DNA from: a virus
IMG/VR virus record: IMGVR_UViG_3300030090_005625
Span: 1 to 54,960 of that record
Reading direction: 5' to 3' (one strand)
DNA: 54,960 nt
Shown here: positions 16,313 through 25,447 of the stretch, one piece after another
Layout of the letters: every line of letters starts with the position of its first letter
How positions within the stretch are numbered: the first letter of the stretch is position 1
Made by a program: the position numbers and the translations under genes
Notes under the pieces: model-generated
Seen by the model: the letters and a program-made list of their open reading frames with translations, nothing else
Database searches by the model: none
What the model was told of the DNA's origin: nothing

Positions 16313-16551
16313 GTAATTTGAGAGAAGACTTTATTAACGCTTCAAGATTACATTTTAAAGCTGGTATTGAAAAACATAGAGTCAACGCGGAGAACCTAAT
16401 GTGTAACGCTGTAGGTATCGGTGAACACGGTGATGTTATGGAAGAGATAGAAAAAGAGCTTGGAGAGATGGCTGATTATGCAGATAAATTAGAAATGTTA
16501 GATTATTTTGAAGCCGAGATTGGCCCTAATAAAACTGTTTTAAAAGGTTAA
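16309..16551 (+). CDS. Conserved small phage protein (80 aa)
   Basis: Helical acidic protein with the recurrent phage pattern HFKAGIEKHRVNAENLMCNAVGIGEH followed by an EIEKELGEMADYADKLEMLDYF helix. I recognise similar proteins from T4-like marine phages, none with a known function. Coupled to the RHH-like gene upstream and 2 bases before the first glycosyltransferase of the large cluster. Confidence 0.7.
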   Translation: MSNLREDFINASRLHFKAGIEKHRVNAENLMCNAVGIGEHGDVMEEIEKELGEMADYADKLEMLDYFEAEIGPNKTVLKG

Positions 16552-16553
16552 TC

Positions 16554-17942
16554 ATGTCTAAAAAGAAAATATTACTATTATCGGATGATTTAAGAATGTC
16601 ATCTGGTATAGGAACCATGTCGAAAGAGTTTGTGTTGGGTACTATCCATCATTACGATTGGGTTCAAATTGGTGGTGCCATTAAACACCCTGAAAATGGT
16701 AAAGTGGTAGATATGAATGAATCCGTTAGAAAAGAAACAGGTGTGGAGGATGCTAATCTTAAGATTTATCCTGTTAATGGTTATGGTAGTCCTGATTTAC
16801 TAAGGAATCTTATTTCTATCGAAAAACCTGACGCTGTCATGCACTATACAGACCCAAGATTTTGGGGTTGGTTATATGATATGGAGCATGAAATTAGACA
16901 AATTATGCCAATATTTTATTATAATATTTGGGATGATTGGCCAGCTCCAAATTACAATGAAAACTTTTACGAGTGTTCTGATTTGATAATGAACATATCA
17001 AAACAAACAGTTGCAATCGTCAATGACGTAGCAAAGAACAAACCTAGAACAGATTGGGATTGCACATATATCCCACACGGTATTAGTGAAAAATATTTCT
17101 ATCCAATTTCAGTTTTTGATAAAGAGTATCAAGAGGTGGAAAATATGAAAAAACAACTAACTGACGATGATATTGAATTTATTGTATTTTATAATAATAG
17201 AAATATACGTAGAAAAATGACTGGTGATGTTGTGTTAGCGTTTAAGACTTTTTGTGATATGTTAACAGAGGAACAAAAGAATAAATGTGCCTTATTGATG
17301 CATACTCAACCAATTGATGAAAATGGAACCCACTTACCAAACTTGATTAATGATTTATGTCCAGAAGTTAAAGTTTATTTTAGTGATAAAAAACTTGAAC
17401 CTAAACATTTGAATCATTTATATAATTTAGCAGATGTTACAATCAACATTGCTAGTAACGAGGGATTTGGATTAGGAACTTGTGAATCATTGATGTGTGG
17501 AACACCAATCATTGTTAATGTTACAGGTGGATTACAAGACCAATGTGGGTTTGAACTTAACGGTAAACACTTAACTGTAAAGGATTATGAAGAGATTAAG
17601 TCATTACATGATGATAGAAAATGGGCTAATAATCCTGATTTAACTTGGGGTGAGTGGGTAAAACCTGTATGGCCTGCTACACGTTCATTACAAGGTTCAG
17701 TACCAACACCGTACATATTTGATGATAGATGTAGGTTTGATGACGCGGCTCAACGTATAAAAGAGTGGTATGATATGACTGCTGATGAAAGAAGAGATTG
17801 TGGTATGAAAGGTCATGAATTTGTAAAAAGAGAGGATGTCATGATGACGAGTGATATGATGTGTCAGAATTTTATAAACCACATGGATATGGGATTTGAG
17901 AAGTTTGAACCAAGAAAACGTTATAGTATCTTTAAAGCTTAG
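16554..17942 (+). CDS. GT4-type glycosyltransferase
   Basis: 462 aa, GT-B fold. LLLSDDLRMSSGIGTMSKEF is the acceptor-lobe opening with its glycine-rich loop. The linker YIPHGI leads into the donor lobe beginning YNNRNIRRKMTGD. NEGFGLGTCESLMCGTPIIV provides the E-x7-E motif of retaining GT4 enzymes that bind a nucleotide sugar. No membrane segment, so cytosolic. It starts the glycan block and is followed after 5 bases by a second GT4. The donor and acceptor cannot be read from the sequence. Confidence 0.85.
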   Translation: MSKKKILLLSDDLRMSSGIGTMSKEFVLGTIHHYDWVQIGGAIKHPENGKVVDMNESVRKETGVEDANLKIYPVNGYGSPDLLRNLISIEKPDAVMHYTDPRFWGWLYDMEHEIRQIMPIFYYNIWDDWPAPNYNENFYECSDLIMNISKQTVAIVNDVAKNKPRTDWDCTYIPHGISEKYFYPISVFDKEYQEVENMKKQLTDDDIEFIVFYNNRNIRRKMTGDVVLAFKTFCDMLTEEQKNKCALLMHTQPIDENGTHLPNLINDLCPEVKVYFSDKKLEPKHLNHLYNLADVTINIASNEGFGLGTCESLMCGTPIIVNVTGGLQDQCGFELNGKHLTVKDYEEIKSLHDDRKWANNPDLTWGEWVKPVWPATRSLQGSVPTPYIFDDRCRFDDAAQRIKEWYDMTADERRDCGMKGHEFVKREDVMMTSDMMCQNFINHMDMGFEKFEPRKRYSIFKA

Positions 17943-17947
17943 GAGTA

Positions 17948-19279
17948 ATGATGAGTAAACCTTTATGTTTAGTAACTGCACCTGTCGCCACTAGAAGTGG
18001 ATATGGTGCACACGCAAGAGATATTTGCAGAGCATTAATTAAATTAGATAAATATGATGTAAAAATTTGGAGTGTGCGTTGGGGTAACACACCGATGAAC
18101 GCATTGAATCAACAAGACCCAAATGATAAAATGATAATAGATAGACTTTTACAGAATCCCCAATTACCAAAGCAACCTGAAATACATTTTCATATCGTGA
18201 TACCAAATGAATTCAATCCATTAGCTAAATTCAACATCGGTATCACAGCTGGACTAGAGATGACAGCATGTCCGCCTGTTTGGTTAGAGGGTATGAACAG
18301 AATGGATATGAATATTGTTCCATCTAATTTTGTAAAAGACACAATGAATCGTATAGTTTTTGATATTAACGATGAACAAACAAAACAAAAAAAAGGTGAG
18401 TTAAAAAATACAAAACCAATCGAAGTTTTGTTTGAGGGGACAGACACAAATATTTTTAAAAAGACTAATGAGTTCAGTGCACCATTTCTTAAAGAAATGA
18501 AAAAAGTTAAAGAGTCTTTTAATTTTTTATATGTGGGACATTGGTTACAAGGTGATTTAGGTAAAGACAGAAAAGATACTGGTATGATGTTAAAAGTGTT
18601 TTTAGAGACCTTTAAAAACATGAAAAATAGTCCAGGTTTAATCATGAAAACGAGTGGTGCTGGGTTTTCAGTATTGGATAGAGAGCAAATGTTAGCAAAG
18701 ATAAAATCAATAAAATCCATGATAAAAGGTGACCTACCAAACGTATATTTATTACATGGTGATTTTACCGACAATGAAATGAATGAATTGTATAATCATC
18801 CAAAAGTAAAGGCACACGTCAATCTAACACACGGTGAGGGATTTGGTCGTCCACTTCTTGAGGCTAGTATTTCACAAAAACCTGTGATTGCACCTAATTG
18901 GAGTGGTCATGTTGATTTTTTGAATAAAGACCAGGCAATATTATTAAACGGAGACTTAACTAGTGTCGAGAAAGGTTCGGTACCTGATGAATTTTTAGTT
19001 GATGGTTCACAATGGTTTACCGTTAACTATCAAGAGGCTTCAGCGTATATGAGTGATGTATATAAAAACTACAGAAAATATTCTTTAAATGCAAAGAAAT
19101 TAGGTACGATAAACAAATCCAAATTTTCCTTAAATGCTATGACAAGACAACTTGATAAAATTCTGAATCAGTATGTACCTGAATTTCCAAAAGAGGTAAA
19201 ATTAAATCTACCAAAATTAAAAAAAGTAGGTGGTGATAATCTTCCAAAAATAAAACTACCAAAATTAAAGAAAGTATAA
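17948..19279 (+). CDS. GT4-type glycosyltransferase with repetitive basic tail
   Basis: 443 aa, GT-B fold. Opens with TAPVATRSGYGAHARDICRAL and has the E-x7-E motif in GEGFGRPLLEASISQKPVIAP near residue 298. After the enzyme domain the last 30 residues repeat LPKLKKV twice, with LPKIK between, a lysine-rich tail probably added by a short tandem duplication and perhaps binding nucleic acid or acidic surfaces. AGGAG precedes two adjacent ATGs (17948, 17951). Paired with the preceding GT4. Confidence 0.83.
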   Translation: MMSKPLCLVTAPVATRSGYGAHARDICRALIKLDKYDVKIWSVRWGNTPMNALNQQDPNDKMIIDRLLQNPQLPKQPEIHFHIVIPNEFNPLAKFNIGITAGLEMTACPPVWLEGMNRMDMNIVPSNFVKDTMNRIVFDINDEQTKQKKGELKNTKPIEVLFEGTDTNIFKKTNEFSAPFLKEMKKVKESFNFLYVGHWLQGDLGKDRKDTGMMLKVFLETFKNMKNSPGLIMKTSGAGFSVLDREQMLAKIKSIKSMIKGDLPNVYLLHGDFTDNEMNELYNHPKVKAHVNLTHGEGFGRPLLEASISQKPVIAPNWSGHVDFLNKDQAILLNGDLTSVEKGSVPDEFLVDGSQWFTVNYQEASAYMSDVYKNYRKYSLNAKKLGTINKSKFSLNAMTRQLDKILNQYVPEFPKEVKLNLPKLKKVGGDNLPKIKLPKLKKV

Positions 19280-19280
19280 T

Positions 19281-19727
19281 ATGGAAAAAGTAATAGATTG
19301 TCCAGTTTGTTTTGATAATGATAAATGTTTTGAGGATGAACAAGATGGTTTTAGTTCTTACCTTTGCTTTAATTGTGGTTACATGAGTGATTCTAGATAT
19401 GAATTAGGTAGTCTTAAGTTAGATGATAATTTAAAAAAATCACCACGATTAATACAAGACAATAAATTTCACGATAAAAAAAGAAATATAATTTGGTTTC
19501 CGGCTGTATTGAATATGGGTGAGTTAGGTATGATTTTTCCTGAGGGAACAAAAGATGAAGACGATTATGTTTGGAAATACGCTAAAATCGTAGAGATACC
19601 TGAGGGTCAACGTGAGATTTATGATAATTATGATAGAAGACTTGATGTTGAAAATGCAAAGACATTTAAGAAAACTGAATTTTTAGCGGCCTGTAAAGAG
19701 ATGGGTATCACAAAGGATTTAAGTTAG
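19281..19727 (+). CDS. Zinc-ribbon protein (148 aa), conserved in phages
   Basis: N-terminal zinc ribbon CPVC (8-11) and CFNC (30-33), then a beta-rich domain with NIIWFPAVLNMGELGMIFPEG and a charged C-terminal helix. It lies between glycosyltransferase genes but looks like a general phage protein rather than a sugar enzyme. Function unknown. Confidence 0.65.
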   Translation: MEKVIDCPVCFDNDKCFEDEQDGFSSYLCFNCGYMSDSRYELGSLKLDDNLKKSPRLIQDNKFHDKKRNIIWFPAVLNMGELGMIFPEGTKDEDDYVWKYAKIVEIPEGQREIYDNYDRRLDVENAKTFKKTEFLAACKEMGITKDLS

Positions 19728-19728
19728 T

Positions 19729-20196
19729 ATGCCAAAAAAACCATATACTTGGGGAAAAGTCAAAGCTGGTGACATAATATCTTTTCGATATAAAAGTAAA
19801 AAAGATAATGTGGCAACACTAGATACATTACTTGTTTTGAACACCAATCTACCATTCAAAAAAAAAGATGGTACAACAAATTTTCACCTAGTTGGTTTAA
19901 AATTAGAAAGTCAAGGTACTATCCCATTGGTGAAAAACAAACCAGCGTTGGTACGTATAATAGAAAAAATTGGTGACGTTAAAATCGTTGAGGGTACGGA
20001 TGATATATTTAGAGTTGTACCTTTTAATGTAGGCCCGAGAGGTGTATCCAAAAAGTTGTATGCAAGAATAAAGGAAGTAATAGAAAAGTATTCAATGTAT
20101 CGAACTTATGATTTTATAGAGGCAAAAAAATCAGCTGTTTTTTTAGAGCCAGTTGAACTTCCAAACAATGTTATGGAGTTATTACGTGAAACTTAG
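19729..20196 (+). CDS. Hypothetical protein (155 aa)
   Basis: Beta-rich start KVKAGDIISFRYKSKKDN followed by LDTLLVLNTNLPFKK, giving the appearance of a small barrel, then a helical C-terminal half. No signal or membrane segment. Starts 1 base after the zinc-ribbon gene and overlaps the next gene by 11 bases. No known family recognised. Confidence 0.6.
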   Translation: MPKKPYTWGKVKAGDIISFRYKSKKDNVATLDTLLVLNTNLPFKKKDGTTNFHLVGLKLESQGTIPLVKNKPALVRIIEKIGDVKIVEGTDDIFRVVPFNVGPRGVSKKLYARIKEVIEKYSMYRTYDFIEAKKSAVFLEPVELPNNVMELLRET

Positions 20197-20800
20197 TTAT
20201 GGAATAACAGTCCACGATGAGGCTGAAGAACTAAAAAGGTTATTAAATATTCTAACAGATAATATAGATAAAGAAGATGAGATAGTCATTTGTATCGATG
20301 GGGATGATGTAAAAGTAGAGTCAGTCGTAGGTGAATATTTATCTGAAAATGAAGCCATAGTTTATAAAAGAAAACTTGATGGTGATTTTGCTGCACAAAA
20401 AAATTCTGTCATAGAGAACTCTAGTGGTGATTATATTTTTCATATCGACGCTGATGAGTACCCAAGTGATGGTTTATTAGAATATGTCAAGCCTGTTTTA
20501 GAAATAAATAAAGTAGATTTGATTTGGGTTCCACGAGTAAATACTGTTGATGGATTGACCGATGAATATTGTAACAAGTGGGGTTGGAGAATTACGCAAA
20601 ATGGTTGGGTGAATTATCCTGATTATCAGAGTCGTATTTTTAGAAATGATAAATCTATAAGATGGCAAAATAAAGTACATGAAAGAATTTTTGGAGCTAA
20701 AGAATACTCCCATTTACCACCAAATGAAACGTTGAGTTTATATCATCCCAAAACAATTAACAAACAAATAAAACAAAATGAGTTTTACAGTCAAATATGA
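20186..20800 (+). CDS. GT2-family glycosyltransferase
   Basis: 204 aa from GTG 20186, chosen because GGAG lies 7 bases upstream and the protein then begins KLSYGITVHDEAEEL as GT2 enzymes do; upstream TTG/ATG starts would add unrelated residues. GT-A landmarks: an ICIDGDD strand, KRKLDGDFAAQKNSVIENSSGDYI, the metal-binding HIDADE (DxD), and a late NKVHERIFG typical of WaaE/KdtX-like GT2 proteins. Probably inverting and cytosolic. Overlaps its neighbours by 11 and 4 bases. Confidence 0.85.
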   Translation: MKLSYGITVHDEAEELKRLLNILTDNIDKEDEIVICIDGDDVKVESVVGEYLSENEAIVYKRKLDGDFAAQKNSVIENSSGDYIFHIDADEYPSDGLLEYVKPVLEINKVDLIWVPRVNTVDGLTDEYCNKWGWRITQNGWVNYPDYQSRIFRNDKSIRWQNKVHERIFGAKEYSHLPPNETLSLYHPKTINKQIKQNEFYSQI

Positions 20801-22452
20801 TAAAAATTAAATTATTAGAACATGAAATTCACAGGAATGAAACAACGTTTCGTCCGTTTTTATTCGCACAAAATACACTACGTGAAGTTGGTATTGAATT
20901 TACAACTTCAGATGATTACGATTATGCTTGGGTTGGACAAGCTAGTATCATTGACAAAAAGAAATCACTAAGAGAATCAATAGATAAGGGACTTGAGTTT
21001 TTATCTGGTCTTAATGGTGATTACATGATAATAGATGGTCAAGACGCCACATCATTGATTGGGACTATTGATGTTTTTAGAGAATCAAACGCACTATTGT
21101 TTTTAAAAAACTCTTATCTAAAAGATTTTGACTTATATAAACAAGGTTGGATGAATGGTAGAATATATTGGGGTGAAGGAGATTATACAGTTCCTGATAT
21201 TGATGAATTAAAACCAAAAATGAAACTAACAGGTTGTAATTGGTTAGGAACAATCAACCCACAAATGATGAATTATAACGCTGATAAAAAATATGATGTA
21301 TCATGCATGTTTAGTTGGGGTGACATTGAGAATTTTGAGCATGATATTCAAACTAATATTCCCTATGATGACCATCGTAGAATACTATTAGAAAAATTAG
21401 AAAAAACTAATTATAACGTGGTTAGAAGAGAATCAGGAGTTCGTATTCCACAACAAGAATTCTATCAAAATATGTATGACTCTAAAATAGTTATGGCTCC
21501 AATAGGATATGGAGAGATGGCAGTTAGAGATATAGAAGCGGCCGGATTCGGTTCTGTTCTGATTAAGCCAGATATGGATTATATTTATTCTAAGCCGTTT
21601 GTTTATGAGGATGGTGAGACTTATATTGCTTGTAAATACGATTGGTCAGACGTTGAAGATAAAATAGATTATGTCTTGTCAAATTATAAAGAATTACAAC
21701 CTTATTTAGTTGAGAATATGAGAAAGAGATTTAAGGAACAATACTCACATGAAAATCTAGCCTTACATTTGTATGATATGTTTAGAAATCTACCGTCAAT
21801 GTCAGTAGAGAATGCAGAAAATACAACCACGGACATTACATTAAATGAAATTGAAAAAATTCAATCGGTGGTCGATATTTGTGATGGTATGTGTTTCGAC
21901 CAATACAAATCTATTTACAATTGTATAAAAGAAAAAAAAGGTTCTAATGTTTTGGTTTTTGGTGTAGGTAGTGATTCAGATTTGTGGCATGAGACGAATC
22001 AAAATGGTAAAACAGTTTTTTTAGAAAATCATGATGAATGGTTAAAAAAAGTCAATCAAGAATCACCTCATTTAAACGTATACGAAATTCAATACACCAA
22101 TAATGGATATGAAGCTGACAAGTTAATGAATGAGTATATTTCAGGAAATCACGATTGTCTTTCTGTGGATTTACCAGATGAAGTTAGGGAGACTAAATGG
22201 GATGTTATTATAGTTGACGCCCCAGCTGCGTGGGATTACAAATACCCTTGTAGAATGAAAAGTATTTATGAAGCTTATAATTTAGCAAAAAATTCAGACC
22301 ACATAGATATTTTTGTACACGATACACATAGAGAAATAGAAATCAAATACTGTGATTATTTTTTAAGACCTAATTTTGATTTTGTTCAAGAGGTTACAGA
22401 CCCACCTGGTTCGCGTTGGGAAGGTCGAAAGTTATTTCATTTTAGAAAGTAG
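20797..22452 (+). CDS. Two-domain protein: CgeB-like glycosyltransferase fused to DUF579 (GXM-like) methyltransferase
   Basis: 551 aa. Residues about 1-330 look like a CgeB/YkvP-type GT-B glycosyltransferase, with FYQNMYDSKIVMAPIGYGEMAVRDIEAAGFGSVL as the donor site. Residues about 355-551 match the plant DUF579 family (IRX15 and glucuronoxylan 4-O-methyltransferases) motif by motif: NVLVFGVGSDSDLWHE, a TVFLENHDEWL strand, ETKWDVIIVDAPAAW, CRMKSIYEAYNLAKN, DIFVHDTHREIE and a terminal LFHF. Such enzymes methylate glucuronic acid on xylan. The fusion suggests sugar addition followed by capping methylation. UDP-glucose dehydrogenase in the same cluster could make the glucuronate. The DUF579 call is by recalled motif order and needs a profile search. 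Confidence 0.75.
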   Translation: MIKIKLLEHEIHRNETTFRPFLFAQNTLREVGIEFTTSDDYDYAWVGQASIIDKKKSLRESIDKGLEFLSGLNGDYMIIDGQDATSLIGTIDVFRESNALLFLKNSYLKDFDLYKQGWMNGRIYWGEGDYTVPDIDELKPKMKLTGCNWLGTINPQMMNYNADKKYDVSCMFSWGDIENFEHDIQTNIPYDDHRRILLEKLEKTNYNVVRRESGVRIPQQEFYQNMYDSKIVMAPIGYGEMAVRDIEAAGFGSVLIKPDMDYIYSKPFVYEDGETYIACKYDWSDVEDKIDYVLSNYKELQPYLVENMRKRFKEQYSHENLALHLYDMFRNLPSMSVENAENTTTDITLNEIEKIQSVVDICDGMCFDQYKSIYNCIKEKKGSNVLVFGVGSDSDLWHETNQNGKTVFLENHDEWLKKVNQESPHLNVYEIQYTNNGYEADKLMNEYISGNHDCLSVDLPDEVRETKWDVIIVDAPAAWDYKYPCRMKSIYEAYNLAKNSDHIDIFVHDTHREIEIKYCDYFLRPNFDFVQEVTDPPGSRWEGRKLFHFRK

Positions 22453-22458
22453 GTGAAA

Positions 22459-23193
22459 ATGTTTAGTTATAATGAATTTAAAAATCTAATAAATATGGTG
22501 CAACAAAACTTACCAATTGTTGACTATAAAGACGTTAAAGATAACACAAAGAAGTTTTGCGTGTTGAGACACGATATAGAGTTTTCAATTGATAGAGCAT
22601 ATAAATTAGCTAAAATAGAAAATGAATTAGGCGTTGAATCAACATATACTGTCCAAGTCCGAAACAACACTTACAACGCGTTATCTGAGAAAAATATCAA
22701 CTTGATTTCAAAGATTAGAGACTTGGGTCATCACATAGGTCTACACCAGAATCCACCATCCTCGATGAAATTAGAGACCTTAAAAGACTATATTATGAGA
22801 GATATAAACATATTAGAGGATTCTTATGGATTTGAGATAGATAGATTTGCGTTTCATAGACCAAAAAAAGAGTATTTAAATTGTTATGTTGAATTAGAAA
22901 ATAAAATTAATTGTTATGATAAAAAGTTTTTTCATTTTTTTGAGGACAAACCAGAGACTTTAGAAATATTATATTTAGCAGATTCCAATCATAAATGGAA
23001 GTATGGGTATCCCTTAGATTTTGATTTTTCTAAAATAGACAAGTTACAATTACTAACACATCCGTTTTCTTGGTCAGAAAAAGGAGCTGATAATTACGCT
23101 AATTTCGTATCCTTGATACGAGAGAGAAATGATGAATTAGTTAATTCAATGAACACCGAAACAAATACCTTTCCACAGGAGTTATTGTCTTGA
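22459..23193 (+). CDS. Polysaccharide deacetylase-like (NodB-fold) protein
   Basis: 244 aa from ATG 22459 (GTG 22453 in frame is an alternative). CVLRHDIEFSIDRAYKLAKIENELG carries the family metal-binding RHD motif, STYTVQVRNNTYNALSEKN follows, and GHHIGLHQ gives the second histidine motif. These are the landmarks of the divergent NodB-like group common in sugar clusters, which remove N-acetyl or similar groups. Overlaps the next gene by 4 bases; the formyltransferase there could use an amine freed by this enzyme. Confidence 0.8.
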   Translation: MFSYNEFKNLINMVQQNLPIVDYKDVKDNTKKFCVLRHDIEFSIDRAYKLAKIENELGVESTYTVQVRNNTYNALSEKNINLISKIRDLGHHIGLHQNPPSSMKLETLKDYIMRDINILEDSYGFEIDRFAFHRPKKEYLNCYVELENKINCYDKKFFHFFEDKPETLEILYLADSNHKWKYGYPLDFDFSKIDKLQLLTHPFSWSEKGADNYANFVSLIRERNDELVNSMNTETNTFPQELLS

Positions 23194-24092
23194 AATATAA
23201 AGTTGTCGTCTTTGGAACAAAAGAATCAACCGCTCACATAATAAAAAAGTTTAAAAAAGATATTGATTTAGTCGTTACTATTAACAATAAAAATTCCTAC
23301 AATATTTCAGGTAAGGGGGATGTCGAGGGAACGGCTAAATCGAATAATATTGAGTGTTTTACAACGGATGATTACACGTTGAAATCTTGTACAGAATTTT
23401 TTCAAAACAATGAGTTCGAAATCGGTATTAGTTATGGATGGCAAAGATTGATACCCCAATCAATTTTAGATGAATTTAAGCAAGGTGTCTTTGGAACTCA
23501 CGCTAGTCCACTTGGTTTACCTTATGGTAAAGGTAGGTCACCACTTAATTGGTCAATAATTAGAGACTTTAAACAAGTTTACTTTAATGTTTTTAAGTAC
23601 GTAGCAAAAGCAGATAGTGGTGAAATTTTTTCAACAACAAAGTTTGAAATTAATGATTGGGATACAATTGAGTCGATAAAAATTAAGGACTTGATTGTTA
23701 CTGAACGAGAAATAAGTAGATTGATTCAAGATTTTAAAGAAAATAGAATAACTTTATTTTCACAAAAAAATAATATTGAAGAGACTTTTTTTCCAAAACG
23801 AGCACCGAAAGATGGTAAAATAGATTTATGGTCAACACCAAGAGAAATCTATAATTTAGTACGTGGTGTCACTAGACCATTTCCAGGTGCTTTTCTCATG
23901 TTCGGTGATTATAAAGTAACAATTTGGGATGCTGTTCCGTTTGATAATCAACTTAATTTTAATTATTATGGTTTAGGACAAGTCATAAGAAAAGTTAAAA
24001 ATAAATTGATAATCAAGTTAGATGGTGGTAGTTTATTAATTAACGACTATGAATGTGATGTTGAAATAAAAGAGGGTGATGAATTAGAATGA
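23190..24092 (+). CDS. Formyltransferase acting on an amino sugar (Fmt/ArnA-like)
   Basis: 300 aa with both parts of the methionyl-tRNA/sugar formyltransferase fold: the N-terminal catalytic domain with GTHASPLGLPYGKGRSPLNW and DSGEI, and a C-terminal OB-like domain introduced by KIDLWSTPREIYNLVRGVTRPFPGAF. Catalytic His104 and Asp142 are present, but the Asn of the usual N-x-H motif is Gly102. The start is TTG at 23190 in a TTGA overlap. Expected to move a formyl group from N10-formyl-tetrahydrofolate to an amino-sugar nucleotide such as a perosamine- or quinovosamine-type sugar. Flanked by deacetylase and transferase genes. Confidence 0.82.
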   Translation: MKYKVVVFGTKESTAHIIKKFKKDIDLVVTINNKNSYNISGKGDVEGTAKSNNIECFTTDDYTLKSCTEFFQNNEFEIGISYGWQRLIPQSILDEFKQGVFGTHASPLGLPYGKGRSPLNWSIIRDFKQVYFNVFKYVAKADSGEIFSTTKFEINDWDTIESIKIKDLIVTEREISRLIQDFKENRITLFSQKNNIEETFFPKRAPKDGKIDLWSTPREIYNLVRGVTRPFPGAFLMFGDYKVTIWDAVPFDNQLNFNYYGLGQVIRKVKNKLIIKLDGGSLLINDYECDVEIKEGDELE

Positions 24093-25447
24093 AAAAAAAT
24101 GTAATCTGGTGGCCAGCTGTAAAGAATAAAGACCACAATGATAAATACGGTAACTTTGATTATTTTGAATATTCGAGGAAGACTTGGGAGTTTTGGTGTA
24201 AGAAAAATGATGTTTTATTCGTGCCTTTTGAAGAACCAGTGGAGCAAAACTTACATGACTATCGTATTAATTGGCAGAAAGCAATATTTGTATTTGATGA
24301 ATTAGAGCGTAGGGGTATTGATTATGACCAAATTGCTTTAGTGGATAGCACGGTCATGGTTAAATGGAGTTGTCCAAATTTTTTTGAATTGACAGATAGA
24401 AAATTTACCGTGACAAGAGACATTGATAATATGAGTTGGACTCATGATAGTATTCAAGGTTATAAAAATATCTTTAATGATTTTGATTTAGATTCAACAA
24501 AATATTTTAGGTCTGGCTTCATGGTATTCAATGAAACACATAAAAATTTATTTCAAGATTTAAAAAATTTTTACATAAAAAACAAAAGAGATTTTATAAA
24601 ATTACAAGATGAGGTCGTACGAAAAGGTAATGACCAAACACCGATTAATTATTGGGTACAAAAAAATAATATAGAGTTGAAATTTTTACCACAAGCCTTA
24701 TGGATGTGTTCTCACATGCACAGAAAAGAAATGTTATCACATAACTGGCAACTTGATGAGGATAAAACACCGTTTTTCATTAAATATGCTAATAATTGGA
24801 TGTTCAATGGTATACCAAAAGACCAAAGAACATCTTTGATGAGTCAAACTTGGGAATTAGTCAAGAACAATTATACATTTGATGAAACAGAGTTATTACT
24901 AAACTCAGTAAACCACAAGGACACTTTTAAAAACGCCACATCGAGAAAATTTAAACAAGACTTACTAGAATTTTTTTCTGAGGATAAATATAAAAATATG
25001 ACCATGGTCGAATTTGGAGCATGTCACGGAGATACGACAAAAGTTTTTAGTAAATTATTTAAAAAAGTATATGCTTATGATTGGTCTGAAGAAAATGTTG
25101 AAAGAATAAATATCAAATGTAAAGGTTGTGATAACGTGGAGACAAAAGTAATGGACGTTGTAAAAGACGAGTGGAAACTACCACAAGCGCAAATTGTGTT
25201 TGTTGATGCTAGTCATGATTATCCACAAGTTGCAATAGATATACAAAAGACGTTAGATTACTTTGATAATCCAATTATAATAATGGATGATTACGGTAAT
25301 CCGAACAACCGAAATATTAGAGTGTCGATAGATGAAAAAATAAAAGAGGGACAGATAAAGATTCGTAAATTTATTGGTGAGGACAAAGGTTTTAAAACTA
25401 AAGCTGGTTGGGAGATGATTGATAAAGAGGGAGTGATTTTATGGTAA
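24089..25447 (+). CDS. GT-A-like domain fused to class I SAM methyltransferase
   Basis: 452 aa. Residues 1 to about 270 are homologous to the transferase at 36787: both share CPNFFE(L/M)TD and G(N/T)DQTP(I/V)N plus NIELK(F/L)LP at matching positions. Where that paralogue has the metal-binding D-A-D, this copy has D86-S87-T88, so the DxD motif is lost. From about 290 a SAM methyltransferase follows: MVEFGACHGDTTKVF (SAM-binding glycine loop), VYAYDWSEEN, VFVDASHDYPQ and MDDYG. Likely a sugar-transfer or binding module plus O-methylation. Whether the first domain is still catalytic is open. Confidence 0.75.
   Translation: MKKNVIWWPAVKNKDHNDKYGNFDYFEYSRKTWEFWCKKNDVLFVPFEEPVEQNLHDYRINWQKAIFVFDELERRGIDYDQIALVDSTVMVKWSCPNFFELTDRKFTVTRDIDNMSWTHDSIQGYKNIFNDFDLDSTKYFRSGFMVFNETHKNLFQDLKNFYIKNKRDFIKLQDEVVRKGNDQTPINYWVQKNNIELKFLPQALWMCSHMHRKEMLSHNWQLDEDKTPFFIKYANNWMFNGIPKDQRTSLMSQTWELVKNNYTFDETELLLNSVNHKDTFKNATSRKFKQDLLEFFSEDKYKNMTMVEFGACHGDTTKVFSKLFKKVYAYDWSEENVERINIKCKGCDNVETKVMDVVKDEWKLPQAQIVFVDASHDYPQVAIDIQKTLDYFDNPIIIMDDYGNPNNRNIRVSIDEKIKEGQIKIRKFIGEDKGFKTKAGWEMIDKEGVILW

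Noticed and set aside
18190-18774. 194-aa ORF on the - strand
   Set aside because: It is antisense to the well-supported GT4 gene, with low-complexity hydrophobic translation and no start signal; other - strand frames in the window are of the same kind.
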